A stretch of DNA of 64,000 bases from Oscillospiraceae bacterium (GCA_015067185.1 SVMZ01000011.1:1-64000); one strand, 5' to 3'. Positions 16,970 through 25,621 are shown, counted from the first letter of the stretch. Program-made: numbers and translations. Notes: a model not told the origin generated them from the sequence alone.

Positions 16970-18232
16970 TTGGAGATTCTTGAGTATATCAACTATCTTG
17001 TTGCCATCATCTTTTCTGTCTGCTATGCCTACCAGATCATATATATTCCGGTGGCCCTCTTCGCTAAATTTAAAAAACAGAGCCCGCTTTCCCCTGTTCC
17101 CCGGCACCGCTATGCCGTGATGATCTGCGCCCGCAACGAAGAAAATGTCATCGGTGAGTTGCTGGAAAGTCTTTCTCTGCAAAGTTATCCTTCTGAAAAC
17201 ATCACTGTTTTTGTCGCCGCCGATAACTGTACCGACAATACAGCCACAATTGCCCGTCTCCACGGTGCCGTGGTCTATGAGCGCAACGATCTTCATCTTG
17301 TGGGAAAAGGATATGCCCTGGAATATCTGCTTGATTGTATCAAGCGGGATTACGGTGATATCTTTGACGGATATTTCGTATTCGATGCCGACAACATTCT
17401 CAAACGGGACTACATTGAACAGATGGACCGCACCTTTTCAGAAGGCTATGACATCATCACCAGCTACCGCAACTCCAAAAACTACGGTGACAACTGGATC
17501 TCTGCTGGTTACGCCCTGTGGTTTCTTCGGGAGTCGGTCTATCTTAATCATGCCAGACATGTTCTTGGGACAAGCTGTGCCGTATCCGGAACAGGTTTTC
17601 TCTTCAGTCGCCGGATTCTGAATACTCAGGGAGGCTGGCCGTATCATCTGCTGACCGAGGACATTGAGTTTTCTGTCGCCAACATTACCTCAGGCGAGAA
17701 AATCGGCTTCTGCCCCCATGCCGTTTTATACGATGAACAGCCTACCACCTTTCGCCAATCCTGGCGCCAGCGGATGCGGTGGGCCAAAGGATATCTTCAG
17801 GTATTCCGTAAACACGGATTCGACCTCATCAAAGGCTGCTTCAAAGGCAGATTCGCCTGTTTCGATATGACAATGGCCATCATGCCTGCCATTATTCTCA
17901 CCGTCATCAGCTTTATTTCCAGTGCTGCACTCTCTGTTATTGGTTTGCTTAACGGAGAAGATCTTATGATCGCCGTTGTTTCAGTCCTGCAAAATCTGGC
18001 AAGTGCCTATCTCGCCCTTTTCTCCATTGGCCTGATCACAACGCTGACGGAATGGAAACACATCCATACCTCTCCGATTAAAAAACTGCTCTACACCATT
18101 ACCTTTCCCCTTTTTATGTTCACCTACATTCCCATCTCATTCTGTGCATTGTTTGCCAAAGTGACATGGAAACCAATTGAACATCGGGTTTCCGGAAAAA
18201 AGCTGATGTTCAAAAACGACAGCGCCGCATGA
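16970..18232 (+). CDS. Membrane-bound GT2-family glycosyltransferase
   Basis: Processive-type inverting glycosyltransferase resembling the cellulose synthase/NodC/IcaA group. A hydrophobic N-terminal helix (about residues 5-28) precedes a cytoplasmic GT-A domain with MICARNEENVIGELLESL (sugar-nucleotide binding), AADNCTDNT, the metal site FVFDADN, the acceptor/catalytic LLTEDIEFS and the QRMRWAKG (QxxRW) motif. Three to four C-terminal membrane helices follow. The TTG at 16970 is preferred as start because GAGGTG lies six bases upstream; another TTG 18 bases earlier has no ribosome site. TATAAT at 16927-16932 may be its -10 box, but no -35 fits well. The substrate polymer cannot be told from sequence. 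It is divergent from pyrH. Confidence 0.88.
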   Translation: MEILEYINYLVAIIFSVCYAYQIIYIPVALFAKFKKQSPLSPVPRHRYAVMICARNEENVIGELLESLSLQSYPSENITVFVAADNCTDNTATIARLHGAVVYERNDLHLVGKGYALEYLLDCIKRDYGDIFDGYFVFDADNILKRDYIEQMDRTFSEGYDIITSYRNSKNYGDNWISAGYALWFLRESVYLNHARHVLGTSCAVSGTGFLFSRRILNTQGGWPYHLLTEDIEFSVANITSGEKIGFCPHAVLYDEQPTTFRQSWRQRMRWAKGYLQVFRKHGFDLIKGCFKGRFACFDMTMAIMPAIILTVISFISSAALSVIGLLNGEDLMIAVVSVLQNLASAYLALFSIGLITTLTEWKHIHTSPIKKLLYTITFPLFMFTYIPISFCALFAKVTWKPIEHRVSGKKLMFKNDSAA

Positions 18233-18244
18233 GAATTTTCCCAA

Positions 18245-18280
18245 TATATCCGTACCTGTATAGGTGCGGATATACTTTAT
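18245..18280 (+). terminator. Hairpin after the glycosyltransferase gene
   Basis: Twelve-base-pair stem (18245-18256 with 18263-18274, one G-T pair, core ATATCCGTACC) and a TGTATA loop, followed by the T-rich stretch CTTTATTAT rather than a pure T run. Likely the glycosyltransferase terminator. The rest of the 379-base gap to 18611 holds the promoter at 18469 and an otherwise featureless T-rich stretch. Confidence 0.65.
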
Positions 18281-18468
18281 TATACCATATAAAACCAAAT
18301 ACAGCAAAGTGTCGCACCAAATATTTTCCATTTTAACTCTCCAAAATCGCCCTTCTTTTCCCCCTCTATTTTCCATTGAACGAAAAAACCATTTTATCGT
18401 GCTAAAAACGGCATTTCTCCCATCATATCCCCGTTGGAATTTGCCGGTTTCCGACACAGTAATTTCCA

Positions 18469-18497
18469 TTGACGCAAGCCTTTTCAAAGTCTATAAT
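18469..18497 (+). promoter_or_regulatory. Promoter of the surface-protein gene
   Basis: TTGACG (18469-18474), 17 bases, TATAAT (18492-18497). The transcript would carry a leader of about 105 bases before the GGAGG and ATG at 18612; no terminator or riboswitch structure was recognised in the leader. Confidence 0.82.
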
Positions 18498-18611
18498 ACA
18501 GACACAAGGGAAAATGACAAAACAAAAACAAATAACTACATAATAATGACTTTCCCTTACCGGCGGATATCGGAGAGGATCTGCCAACCATACCGAACGG
18601 AGGAAATCATT

Positions 18612-19883
18612 ATGAAAAAAATCCTTGCGATCCTGATCGCAGCGGTGCTTGTCCTTGGGCTTGCCACCACATCCTTCGCCGCTGTCTATAACGGCGGTCA
18701 GCTGCTCAACGATACGCTGAGCGATGAAGAGGCTATCTATCACGTCAGCAACTTTGACAGTTACGACACTCTTAAAATGTGGGCCTATTTTGACGGCGAC
18801 CAGCAGTCACAGACCTACACCTTCCGCGATGCCAACAATCAGCCTGCTTATCTGACCTACAACGATGAGCCTGTCAAATACAGCGGCAGCAGCACCGGAT
18901 ACAAAATTACCAACAACGCCAAATACATTTCATCCATGTCTTTCTCGTTTGTACCCGGATGGTTTGTTCAGAATGAAGATGGCACCTATTCTTCCTGCAA
19001 CGCAGATGATGCAAACGCTGTTCAGCTTATCGGCGGTATCAGCATCAGCGTTACACCGGTAGATTTCGTTATCTCTCAGGATGTCACCGTCAACGGTTAC
19101 TTCTACATGTGGGACAACGTAGCCGCCAGCACCGAATATCTCAACGTATGTTATTTTGAAATTGAACTGCGTAACCATTATGTTGCCAACGGAGATATTG
19201 CCAACGCTGTGGCTATGAACCGCAATCTGATCATTCGCCGTTACCACAACCGTGCCGAAGACAAAAACGAACCCGCTTATGTGGTAAAAACCTCTCAGTT
19301 TGCCACCGTTACCAAAGCGCTGACTCCCATCACCTTTGAATACGAAGGTCTCTGCAGCATCAAAATCTCCGATGCTATGATTCAGGAAGGCATTAACTTC
19401 AAATATAACCAGGATATCTCCAATGATATGATCTATGCCAACCCCAACGCCAAAATGTATGCGCTCAACTTTATGTCTGAGCAGGTTCTGCAGTCTGAGG
19501 CCACCATCACCATTACCGATGAGATTGCACCGGAGCTTGGTTATAACACAACCGACAGTGCCATGCCGGTATATCTCTATTACTCCAAGGACGGCGCTTC
19601 TTACACCAAAATCGGTTCCGGTGACCTTAAGAACGGCTCTCCCACCTTTACCATCTCCAAGGGCCACACGCTTGGCTACCTGCTGATCTCTGACATCGAG
19701 ATCACCTCTGTGGCGAGCGACGACAACAGCAGCTCCAACTCCGGCAGCAATACCGGAAACTCCGGCAGCGATAAAGAAAACACCAATACCGGTTCAACCA
19801 ATATGATTGGTGCTGCCGTTGCACTGGCTGTTACTTCGCTTGTATGCGCAGCTGCTGTATGCCTCAAGAAGGTCTCCAAATAA
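18612..19883 (+). CDS. Secreted protein with C-terminal membrane or wall anchor
   Basis: A 423-residue exported protein of unknown function. A classic signal peptide is visible (KK, then a hydrophobic core LAILIAAVLVLGLA, with a cleavage site around SFA-AVY). The mature part is rich in Tyr, Asn, Thr and Asp and looks like beta-sheet surface domains; no catalytic motif was recognised. A Ser/Asn/Gly-rich linker (about residues 376-395) leads to ENTNTGSTNMIG, a hydrophobic helix and the basic tail CLKKVSK. This is the layout of a sortase signal, but the pentapeptide is not LPXTG; NTNTGS may be a variant, or the helix may simply anchor the protein. The ATG at 18612 has GGAGG nine bases upstream. 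The gene has its own strong promoter and terminator. Confidence 0.8.
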   Translation: MKKILAILIAAVLVLGLATTSFAAVYNGGQLLNDTLSDEEAIYHVSNFDSYDTLKMWAYFDGDQQSQTYTFRDANNQPAYLTYNDEPVKYSGSSTGYKITNNAKYISSMSFSFVPGWFVQNEDGTYSSCNADDANAVQLIGGISISVTPVDFVISQDVTVNGYFYMWDNVAASTEYLNVCYFEIELRNHYVANGDIANAVAMNRNLIIRRYHNRAEDKNEPAYVVKTSQFATVTKALTPITFEYEGLCSIKISDAMIQEGINFKYNQDISNDMIYANPNAKMYALNFMSEQVLQSEATITITDEIAPELGYNTTDSAMPVYLYYSKDGASYTKIGSGDLKNGSPTFTISKGHTLGYLLISDIEITSVASDDNSSSNSGSNTGNSGSDKENTNTGSTNMIGAAVALAVTSLVCAAAVCLKKVSK

Positions 19884-19897
19884 TTTTCCAAAACAAT

Positions 19898-19946
19898 AAA
19901 TATCGGCTTTCCTTTCTCTCCGAAGTGAAAGCCGATATTTCTTTTA
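19898..19946 (+). terminator. Intrinsic terminator of the surface-protein gene
   Basis: Perfect 14-base-pair stem, AAATATCGGCTTTC (19898-19911) with its complement at 19927-19940, followed by CTTTT. Strong and ideally placed 15 bases after the stop codon. Confidence 0.9.
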
Positions 19947-19959
19947 TCTTACTTTTCAG

Positions 19960-19988
19960 TTGTTTCTTCTCCTTTTATCTGTTATAAT
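19960..19988 (+). promoter_or_regulatory. Extended -10 promoter of the SGNH esterase gene
   Basis: TTGTTT (19960-19965), 17 bases, TATAAT (19983-19988), with TGT just before the -10 (an extended -10 element). The leader to the ATG at 20137 would be about 140 bases, with no recognised structure. Confidence 0.72.
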
Positions 19989-20136
19989 AAAATTATTCAA
20001 TAGCTGAAAGCAAAACAACTGCAACGGAGACAGAACACCAGCTCTTTTAAATCTCCTTTTGCCTTCGGCATCTGCTTTTTCCCTCTTCTATCCACCGCTA
20101 ACCTTACTTTTTTATCTTCAAATGGAGGAGAACACA

Positions 20137-20952
20137 ATGAACAAGGATTTTCTCTTTTGGGACGAAAACGAACAGCCGCTTGACCGCATTGTGACGGACG
20201 GCGGTTATTGCGGCATCTTCCGTACCATTGCCTGCGTAGGTGACAGTCTTTCTTCCGGCGAATTTGAAGGCACCGCCGCTGACGGAAGCACTACCTATCA
20301 CGATTTGTTTGACTACTCCTGGGGACAATATCTTGCACGCATGTGCGGCAGCAAGGCCTATAACTTCTCCCGCGGCGGCATGACCGCTTCCGAATACTGC
20401 AACAACTTTGCCGAGGCAAACGGATTCTGGGATCCTTCTCTTGCTGCACAGGCCTATATCCTCGCGCTGGGTGTCAATGATGTGATCAACCAGAAACAGC
20501 CCATCGGCAACATCGATGACATCTGCTTCGAAGATTATACCCAAAACGCGCCCACCTTCGCCGGTTACTATGCCCGTATTATTCAGCACTATAAACAGAT
20601 TCAACCGGACGCCAAATTCTTCCTCATGACCATGCCCACGCTCGCACCCGATCCGGACAGCCCCCGCTTTACCTCCGATTATTATGACCTTTTCGATCAG
20701 CATGCAGCCCTGCTCACTAAATTCACCGAAGTCTTCGATAATTGCTATCTGCTGGATCTTCGCCGCTATGGTCCCGACTACACCACACCAGATTTCCTTA
20801 ACCGCTTCTTCCTCGGCGGACATCTGAACGCCTGCGGCTATCTTCTCACCGCGCAGATGGTGGCTTCCTATATCGATTACATCATCCGCCACAACATGGA
20901 AGATTTTAAACAGATTGGCTTTGTGGGTACACCTTTCCGGAATACGCTCTGA
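20137..20952 (+). CDS. SGNH/GDSL-family hydrolase
   Basis: Predicted serine esterase or lipase of the SGNH superfamily, 271 residues, cytoplasmic since no signal peptide is present. Block I with the nucleophile serine is CVGDSLSSGE near residue 37; block II glycine in YNFSRGGMTASEY; block III asparagine in ALGVNDVI; block V histidine in LGGHLNACGY near the C-terminus. All four catalytic blocks are intact. Substrate is unknown; such enzymes often remove acetyl groups from carbohydrates, which would fit the glycan-related neighbours. Start at ATG 20137 with GGAGG upstream; the frame's longer N-terminus lacks a ribosome site. Confidence 0.85.
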   Translation: MNKDFLFWDENEQPLDRIVTDGGYCGIFRTIACVGDSLSSGEFEGTAADGSTTYHDLFDYSWGQYLARMCGSKAYNFSRGGMTASEYCNNFAEANGFWDPSLAAQAYILALGVNDVINQKQPIGNIDDICFEDYTQNAPTFAGYYARIIQHYKQIQPDAKFFLMTMPTLAPDPDSPRFTSDYYDLFDQHAALLTKFTEVFDNCYLLDLRRYGPDYTTPDFLNRFFLGGHLNACGYLLTAQMVASYIDYIIRHNMEDFKQIGFVGTPFRNTL

Positions 20953-20972
20953 TTCATTCCCTCTGATAAGTT

Positions 20973-21012
20973 AAAACGCTTCTGCAGCCCCAATAGCTGC
21001 AGAAGCGTTTTT
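20973..21012. terminator. Bidirectional intrinsic terminator
   Basis: Fifteen-base-pair stem, AAAACGCTTCTGCAG (20973-20987) with its complement at 20997-21011, followed by TTTTTT on the plus side and TTTT on the minus side. It lies between the convergent SGNH hydrolase and oxidoreductase genes and probably ends both. Confidence 0.9.
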
Positions 21013-21033
21013 TGTCTTTTCTTTTTATTCCAC

Positions 21034-22089
21034 TCAGATACCGTAGATTCTTTCATCCCAAACGGATACACGACGTCCCTCACGTGCGGAGAGGTAGCAT
21101 GCGAGAACCAGACGGAGAGAATCGCGTCCCTCCTCAGCGGTGCAAACGGCAGGACCTTCACCCTTGAGATAGTTGGCGAAATAAACTGCCTGAGCATCCA
21201 GACGTTTGGCATGAGCATCGGGGCTCTCAATACCGCTGTCGGTCCACTCTTTGTCTCCAACTTTCATCCACTTGAGGCCGGGCTGACCTTCGGGACGGGG
21301 CATACTGGTGCTGGTGGCATCGCCGTAATACTGCTGAACAGAACCGCCTGTGCAGTAGATCTCTGTGGTGATCTCGGAAGCAACTGTGGTAAAGCTGCAG
21401 GTGATCTCTGCGATCATTCCGTTCTCATACTTAAAGAGTGCAACGCCGTTGTCGTTGACAACCTTGGGATTGGCCATGGTGGTCATCTCACAGCTGACAG
21501 TCTCGGGCATACCAAATACCCAATGCATCATGTCGATAGGATGGGAAGAGTCATCGGCAAAGATATCTCTGTTGTATACCGGGGAGGAGTGCCAGGAATT
21601 CTCAAAATCAGCCCATGTATGGGTGGAAAGTCCGTGACGGCGGCGATAGTGGCAAACCTTACCGAGAGTCTCGTTCTGTACGATTTCACGCATCTTGATG
21701 TTCTGCGGGTCGGTACGGCTCTGCCAGCCCATGGTGAACTTGACGCCATTTTTGTTGACAGCCTCAACAATACGGTCGGCCTCGCTCATGTGCAGAGCCA
21801 TCGGCTTGTAAAGGATGATATCCTTCTTGGCTGCTGCTGCCAGTTCAACATATTCAGCATGGAAGCTGGTCTCGGAGCTGATTACAACTGCGGAGATATC
21901 GCTTGCAAGCAGCGCTTCAAGAGACTCAAACGGTACCGTTGCGAGCTTCTCGCATCCCTCTTTGCATCTTGCTTCGTCTCTGTCCCAACCGCCGGCAATC
22001 TGTACGCCGTATTCGGGATGTGCATTCCACTCTCCGCCATATCTGAACACATGGCCGTGAGCAAAACCAATTATACCTACACGAATCAT
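21034..22089 (-). CDS. Gfo/Idh/MocA-family NAD(P)-dependent oxidoreductase
   Basis: Cytoplasmic sugar or inositol dehydrogenase-type oxidoreductase, 351 residues. N-terminal Rossmann fold starts IRVGIIGFAHGHVF, with the family substitution of an AHGH loop for the usual GxGxxG ending; the second motif is AAAAKKDIILYKPMALHMSEA, where the lysine of the YKP (usually EKP) motif is the cofactor/catalytic lysine. The C-terminal alpha/beta domain has DDSSHPIDMMHWVFGMPE, carrying the His expected in the active site. Substrate is unknown; genes of this family in such clusters usually act on sugars or sugar acids. It has its own promoter and is monocistronic. Confidence 0.9.
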   Translation of the reverse strand: MIRVGIIGFAHGHVFRYGGEWNAHPEYGVQIAGGWDRDEARCKEGCEKLATVPFESLEALLASDISAVVISSETSFHAEYVELAAAAKKDIILYKPMALHMSEADRIVEAVNKNGVKFTMGWQSRTDPQNIKMREIVQNETLGKVCHYRRRHGLSTHTWADFENSWHSSPVYNRDIFADDSSHPIDMMHWVFGMPETVSCEMTTMANPKVVNDNGVALFKYENGMIAEITCSFTTVASEITTEIYCTGGSVQQYYGDATSTSMPRPEGQPGLKWMKVGDKEWTDSGIESPDAHAKRLDAQAVYFANYLKGEGPAVCTAEEGRDSLRLVLACYLSAREGRRVSVWDERIYGI

Positions 22090-22148
22090 CTGTTATCACC
22101 CTTCTTTAACAGCACATTGCGTGCTTTTATTTTTGTATTTACAGTTTG

Positions 22149-22177
22149 ATGATAACCGATAATTCTCCTCCTGTCAA
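22149..22177 (-). promoter_or_regulatory. Promoter of the Gfo/Idh/MocA gene
   Basis: Minus strand: TTGACA (22172-22177), 17 bases, TATCAT (22149-22154). It lies about 60 bases before the ATG at 22089. Confidence 0.82.
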
Positions 22178-22198
22178 TGACAATATCCGTTATTATTT

Positions 22199-23068
22199 TT
22201 ACTTCTTTTTACCATTTGCCATCGCCTGTGCTGCCAGTGCTAACAGCAACAGCAGAGAGATTATCCAACTGAACAAATTCATGTAATCTCTGCTCATCAA
22301 AAACGGCAGCAGAGAAAATATCAAAGCCGATATATTCAAAATAAACGCTGCATTTTTCAGCTTTTCTTTTTCAAACAGAGTACCAATCAGACAGCATAAA
22401 ACCGCCGCTGCCGTGGCTATTCCCGCAAAAAGCGGAAAAAAGTTTGCATACCCAAATGGAGTCAGGCTGAAATAAGAAAAGCTCTCCTTAATCCGTTCAT
22501 CTGGTCCGGCTGCAAAAACAAGTACCGCCCCAATCGGCAGAATCTCCATGACAAGTGCTGCTGCCAAACAGACAATAGCTATTACCGAAATCCATTTTTT
22601 CATTCTCTCCGCACCCTTTCTGACCATCTTTCTTTGTCGGCCGCCGTATATTCCCAACAGCAAACCGGCTGCAACCATCCCCACACCGGGAATCACATAT
22701 ATCCAATAACTGCTGCCTGTCACCACTGTTCCCAACAGCAGCACAATAATCCCTGCTGTCAACAACATCCATTTGATTATTTTTCTCAACATTTCTCCCG
22801 AATAACGAAGGGCCTCCATGATGATCTCATCGCTTTTTTGAGAAAGCTGTTCCCTCACTATTGGTTCTCCCTCCAGTAATTCTCCAACAGAGGTATCCAA
22901 CACCGCTGCCAATGGCTGCAGCAGAGAGATCTCCGGCATTCCCTTTCCCGTCTCCCAACGGGAGACGGCTTTATCAGTCACGCCGATCTGTTCCGCCAGT
23001 TCTCTTTGGGTCAGCCCTTTCTGTTTTCGGCATTCCGCAATATATTTTCCCGTTTTACCCGCGTCCAC
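22199..23068 (-). CDS. XRE-family regulator with C-terminal membrane domain
   Basis: A 289-residue fusion of an N-terminal Cro/CI-type helix-turn-helix (about residues 10-62, with QKGLTQRELAEQIGVTDKAV and SRWETGKGMPEI) and a membrane domain of about six hydrophobic segments (from KWMLLTAGIIVLLLGTVV onward). This layout is common in Firmicutes for membrane-tethered regulators, but ligand and target genes are unknown. The start is a GTG at 23068 with AAGGAG seven bases upstream; the HTH requires this N-terminus. An inverted repeat overlaps its own promoter, suggesting autoregulation. It ends just upstream of the promoter for the oxidoreductase gene. Confidence 0.85.
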   Translation of the reverse strand: MDAGKTGKYIAECRKQKGLTQRELAEQIGVTDKAVSRWETGKGMPEISLLQPLAAVLDTSVGELLEGEPIVREQLSQKSDEIIMEALRYSGEMLRKIIKWMLLTAGIIVLLLGTVVTGSSYWIYVIPGVGMVAAGLLLGIYGGRQRKMVRKGAERMKKWISVIAIVCLAAALVMEILPIGAVLVFAAGPDERIKESFSYFSLTPFGYANFFPLFAGIATAAAVLCCLIGTLFEKEKLKNAAFILNISALIFSLLPFLMSRDYMNLFSWIISLLLLLALAAQAMANGKKK

Positions 23069-23098
23069 ACATCTGCTCCTTCCCTGTTTTTCAAAATT

Positions 23099-23145
23099 AT
23101 CATATCATATCTTTCCTTAAAAGTCACTCTATCCTTCATAGAGTG
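23099..23145 (-). promoter_or_regulatory. Promoter and candidate operator of the XRE regulator
   Basis: Minus strand GTGACT (23122-23127), 17 bases, TATGAT (23099-23104). A perfect inverted repeat CACTCTAT-N5-ATAGAGTG (23125-23145) overlaps the -35 box, a position suited to a repressor; binding by the adjacent HTH protein is inference. Confidence 0.5.
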
Positions 23146-23167
23146 GCTGCTTTTGTCGCTCTTTTCC

Positions 23168-23220
23168 ATAAAATCAGACGGCCGCCTAAAAGACGACCGT
23201 CTGATTTTATCACAATTGAT
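23168..23220 (-). terminator. Terminator of the GH36-like gene
   Basis: Fourteen-base-pair stem, ATAAAATCAGACGG (23168-23181) with its complement at 23207-23220, immediately after the stop codon at 23223. The stem itself ends in TTTTAT on the minus strand. Confidence 0.8.
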
Positions 23221-23222
23221 TG

Positions 23223-25292
23223 TTATTCCACTACAATCTTAACCGCAGTCTCATTTCTTGCAATCACTACGGTGTTGAGGATACCGTCACGCTCTACGGC
23301 TGCTTCTCCGTTTTCGGTAAACACTCTGATGGGCTTCTCTGAAACAATGCCCAGTTTGCCGCCCTCCATCAGGGTTGTCACATCCAGTGCCTGAGACACA
23401 ATGGCTGCATGGCTGATAAATTTATCGATTCTGCCAATGATCGTAAAATCTTTTCCACAGGGGATCACCGTATACAGTCTGCACACAGCATTATCGGCAA
23501 GCTGTATCTCTACACACTCTTCTCCGGTTATCTTCCTGCATTCACCGGTGAAATACTCATACACAACAAAGCATTCGCCCTCAAGCCCCAGCTCTTTTGC
23601 CGTCAATGTTCCGCAGACGGCTTTGTTTTCCGCATCCAGATTGAACACAGCAGCCATAGCGCCGTCACCTACACGGTTGATAACCTTGAATATCTTTCCG
23701 TTTTCAGCGGGATCTTCCAGCAGACAATCCTTCGCAGGAACTGCAGAATCATCACAGAGCAGCAGTCTGCCGTCATCCAGCATAAGCGGCTGCAATACTT
23801 CAGGATTGGTGCGTCCAATCTTATCGCTGACATAGACCGGGCCACCACTGATAGCACGGCAAACGCTGTTTTTCAGAGCCTGTCCGTCATCAGTCCACCA
23901 CATATCCCAGTCATTGTAGTAAAATCTGCCCTGAAGAACACCGTTGAAAGCGCATTCAAGAATGTTTTTATGGAACCATTCGGCACTTTCCGGAATAAAA
24001 TCACAGCTGCAGCGGCTGACCGCGCTGTTGGTTCGATTAAACATACACTCGGAAGGCATACCCATGCAGTTGATCATTGCACTGTCGAAGAAAGCACCTG
24101 CTATCCCCTCTGTTGCTGCAGTAATTGCTCTCGCACTCTTTCCAATTGCGGTAATGCCTTTGTATTTTTTATGCATTCCCTGGTTATCGATCTTGACAAA
24201 GTCGGCACCCCAACTTCTAACGCGTGTTCCCAGTTCATGGAAAAAGGCATAGGCTTTGCTCTTTTCAGGGGCAACAATCCAGTTTCCGTTCTCGATCTGT
24301 ACCAGGTTTTCTCTTTGCTGTTCTGCAAGAGGTCCCTCCGGAACAAGACCTGCCCAGTATCCGGTAGTCGGGAACCAGACACCCACATGCTTGATTCCCC
24401 TCTTCTTCAGGGCATCCACAGCCCCTTCCATACCATTCGGGAATCTTCTGGGATCTCCTCTGAAATCATACATCTTGCTCTGGTGCATAATCCCCATCAT
24501 CGGTCCAAAGGCAATATCACGCGGCACCTCGTTATAGCCCGGAATCTCCGCCCACATATCATCAATGATGGCATAATGAATGGGAACATTCTTTGCCTTG
24601 AATTCGTCTGCCTTTTCGGCAAGACCGTCTTCGCTGACAAAAATCTGCAATGCATCCCAGGAACACCAACCGATATATTTGAACACATCGGGCAGTCTGC
24701 GCTCTCCCCGCAGCTTGAGACCGTTATTCAGCAATTTCACCGCAGCTCTCGCACAACACTCGGCCAATGCAAGCGGATCGTCACCCACAGCCCATATAAA
24801 AGCGGGCTGCTTTTTATACTCATAATATCCACTGCAGTTGGTGAACATAACAAATTCCATGCCGCCCTCTGCGCAACCGCGGATGTCTGTTTTGCAATCG
24901 CTGCCACAAAGAGGCATAATGTAGAGATATTTCTCTCCGCTGCGCATAAGCACTGCCTGCACGTTGTTGGGCAGTTCGCTGAGTTTTTCTCCAAATACTG
25001 GCTTACACCAGAATTCACAGTGCCTGTGAATTCCCATATACTGTGCATCCTGCAGCTCCGGCCGCAGAATCAGACCGTTTTCATCATTAAAACCGGCTTC
25101 ACACACCGCATCTGCCACACACCAGCAGCAGCTATCCACACCTTTCAGATCGCTTTCCGTCTCGGTCATACCTGTTTTCAATGTTACCTGCATTTTTTCC
25201 GCTGTATATATACCGGGCTCGGTTGCTGCTAAGACAACCATTTCGTTTTCCGCGGTTGTAATCAAAACCTTCATCATTTTGGTTATATCCAT
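23223..25292 (-). CDS. GH36-like (Sip1/raffinose-synthase type) glycoside hydrolase
   Basis: A protein of about 689 residues resembling the Sip1/raffinose-synthase branch of the GH36/GH27/GH31 TIM-barrel clan. Supporting stretches: YIGWCSWDALQIFVSE and HYAIIDDMWAEIPGY, HVGVWFPTTGYWAGL, SWGADFVKIDNQGMHKKY with the likely nucleophile Asp in VKIDNQ, and YNDWDMWWTDD holding the likely acid/base. Expected activity is alpha-galactosidase or an alpha-galactosyl transfer; the substrate is not proven. No signal peptide, so intracellular. The frame extends to 25379 through the promoter; ATG 25292 is chosen since AAAGGATGG lies nine bases upstream, though ATGs at 25313 and 25316 are possible. Confidence 0.82.
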   Translation of the reverse strand: MDITKMMKVLITTAENEMVVLAATEPGIYTAEKMQVTLKTGMTETESDLKGVDSCCWCVADAVCEAGFNDENGLILRPELQDAQYMGIHRHCEFWCKPVFGEKLSELPNNVQAVLMRSGEKYLYIMPLCGSDCKTDIRGCAEGGMEFVMFTNCSGYYEYKKQPAFIWAVGDDPLALAECCARAAVKLLNNGLKLRGERRLPDVFKYIGWCSWDALQIFVSEDGLAEKADEFKAKNVPIHYAIIDDMWAEIPGYNEVPRDIAFGPMMGIMHQSKMYDFRGDPRRFPNGMEGAVDALKKRGIKHVGVWFPTTGYWAGLVPEGPLAEQQRENLVQIENGNWIVAPEKSKAYAFFHELGTRVRSWGADFVKIDNQGMHKKYKGITAIGKSARAITAATEGIAGAFFDSAMINCMGMPSECMFNRTNSAVSRCSCDFIPESAEWFHKNILECAFNGVLQGRFYYNDWDMWWTDDGQALKNSVCRAISGGPVYVSDKIGRTNPEVLQPLMLDDGRLLLCDDSAVPAKDCLLEDPAENGKIFKVINRVGDGAMAAVFNLDAENKAVCGTLTAKELGLEGECFVVYEYFTGECRKITGEECVEIQLADNAVCRLYTVIPCGKDFTIIGRIDKFISHAAIVSQALDVTTLMEGGKLGIVSEKPIRVFTENGEAAVERDGILNTVVIARNETAVKIVVE

Positions 25293-25350
25293 CTTGTTCG
25301 TCCATCCTTTCATCATTATCTGCACCATGGGTTTCCATTTTATTGATATC

Positions 25351-25379
25351 AATATATCATATTTTAATACCGCTTTCAA
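25351..25379 (-). promoter_or_regulatory. Promoter of the GH36-like gene
   Basis: Minus strand TTGAAA (25374-25379), 17 bases, TATATT (25351-25356). It lies inside the longest open frame of the downstream gene and so rules out the far-upstream TTG start. Confidence 0.75.
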
Positions 25380-25496
25380 GCGTAAAGTTCCATAAAAATA
25401 TCATTCGGCATTTTCCTGAACATTTTGACAATATTTCGAACTACTCTCTCCAATGAAGGGCTTTGTTATATTATCATTTCCAAAAAGATTGCTGCA

Positions 25497-25568
25497 ATGG
25501 ACGGAGTTTATAACGGCGTCCGTACCAGACAGGTGTATCTGAAAGACTTCATCTCAAACAGAACATGA
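25497..25568 (+). pseudogene. Possible gene remnant or small ORF before a terminator
   Basis: A plus-strand frame with no stop from about 25426 to the TGA at 25568; from the ATG at 25497 it gives 23 residues starting MDGVYNGVRTRQVYLKDFIS. It ends ten bases before a perfect intrinsic terminator, as a real gene would, but there is no ribosome site before the ATG and no recognised homologue. It could be the 3' stub of a deleted gene. It lies in the 329-base gap between the GH36-like and GH106-like genes; apart from it, the gap holds only the GH36 promoter and the terminator. Confidence 0.25.
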
Positions 25569-25577
25569 CAGAAAGAC

Positions 25578-25610
25578 AAAAATCTCCGATCCGCAGATCG
25601 GAGATTTTTT
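25578..25610. terminator. Bidirectional intrinsic terminator
   Basis: Thirteen-base-pair stem with core AATCTCCGATC (from 25578) and its complement to about 25608, CGCA loop, T run on both strands (ATTTTTT on plus, ATTTTTG on minus). It ends the GH106-like gene on the minus strand and could end the short plus-strand frame. Confidence 0.88.
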
Positions 25611-25621
25611 ATTATCCGTTC

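Noticed and set aside
18264-18611. N-terminal extension of the surface protein by 116 codons
   Set aside because: It would run through the terminator region and promoter at 18469-18497 and bury the signal peptide; GGAGG before ATG 18612 marks the start.
23409-25232. 607-residue open frame antisense to the GH36-like gene
   Set aside because: A shadow in the opposite strand; the sense protein has clear GH36-type motifs, a promoter, and a terminator.
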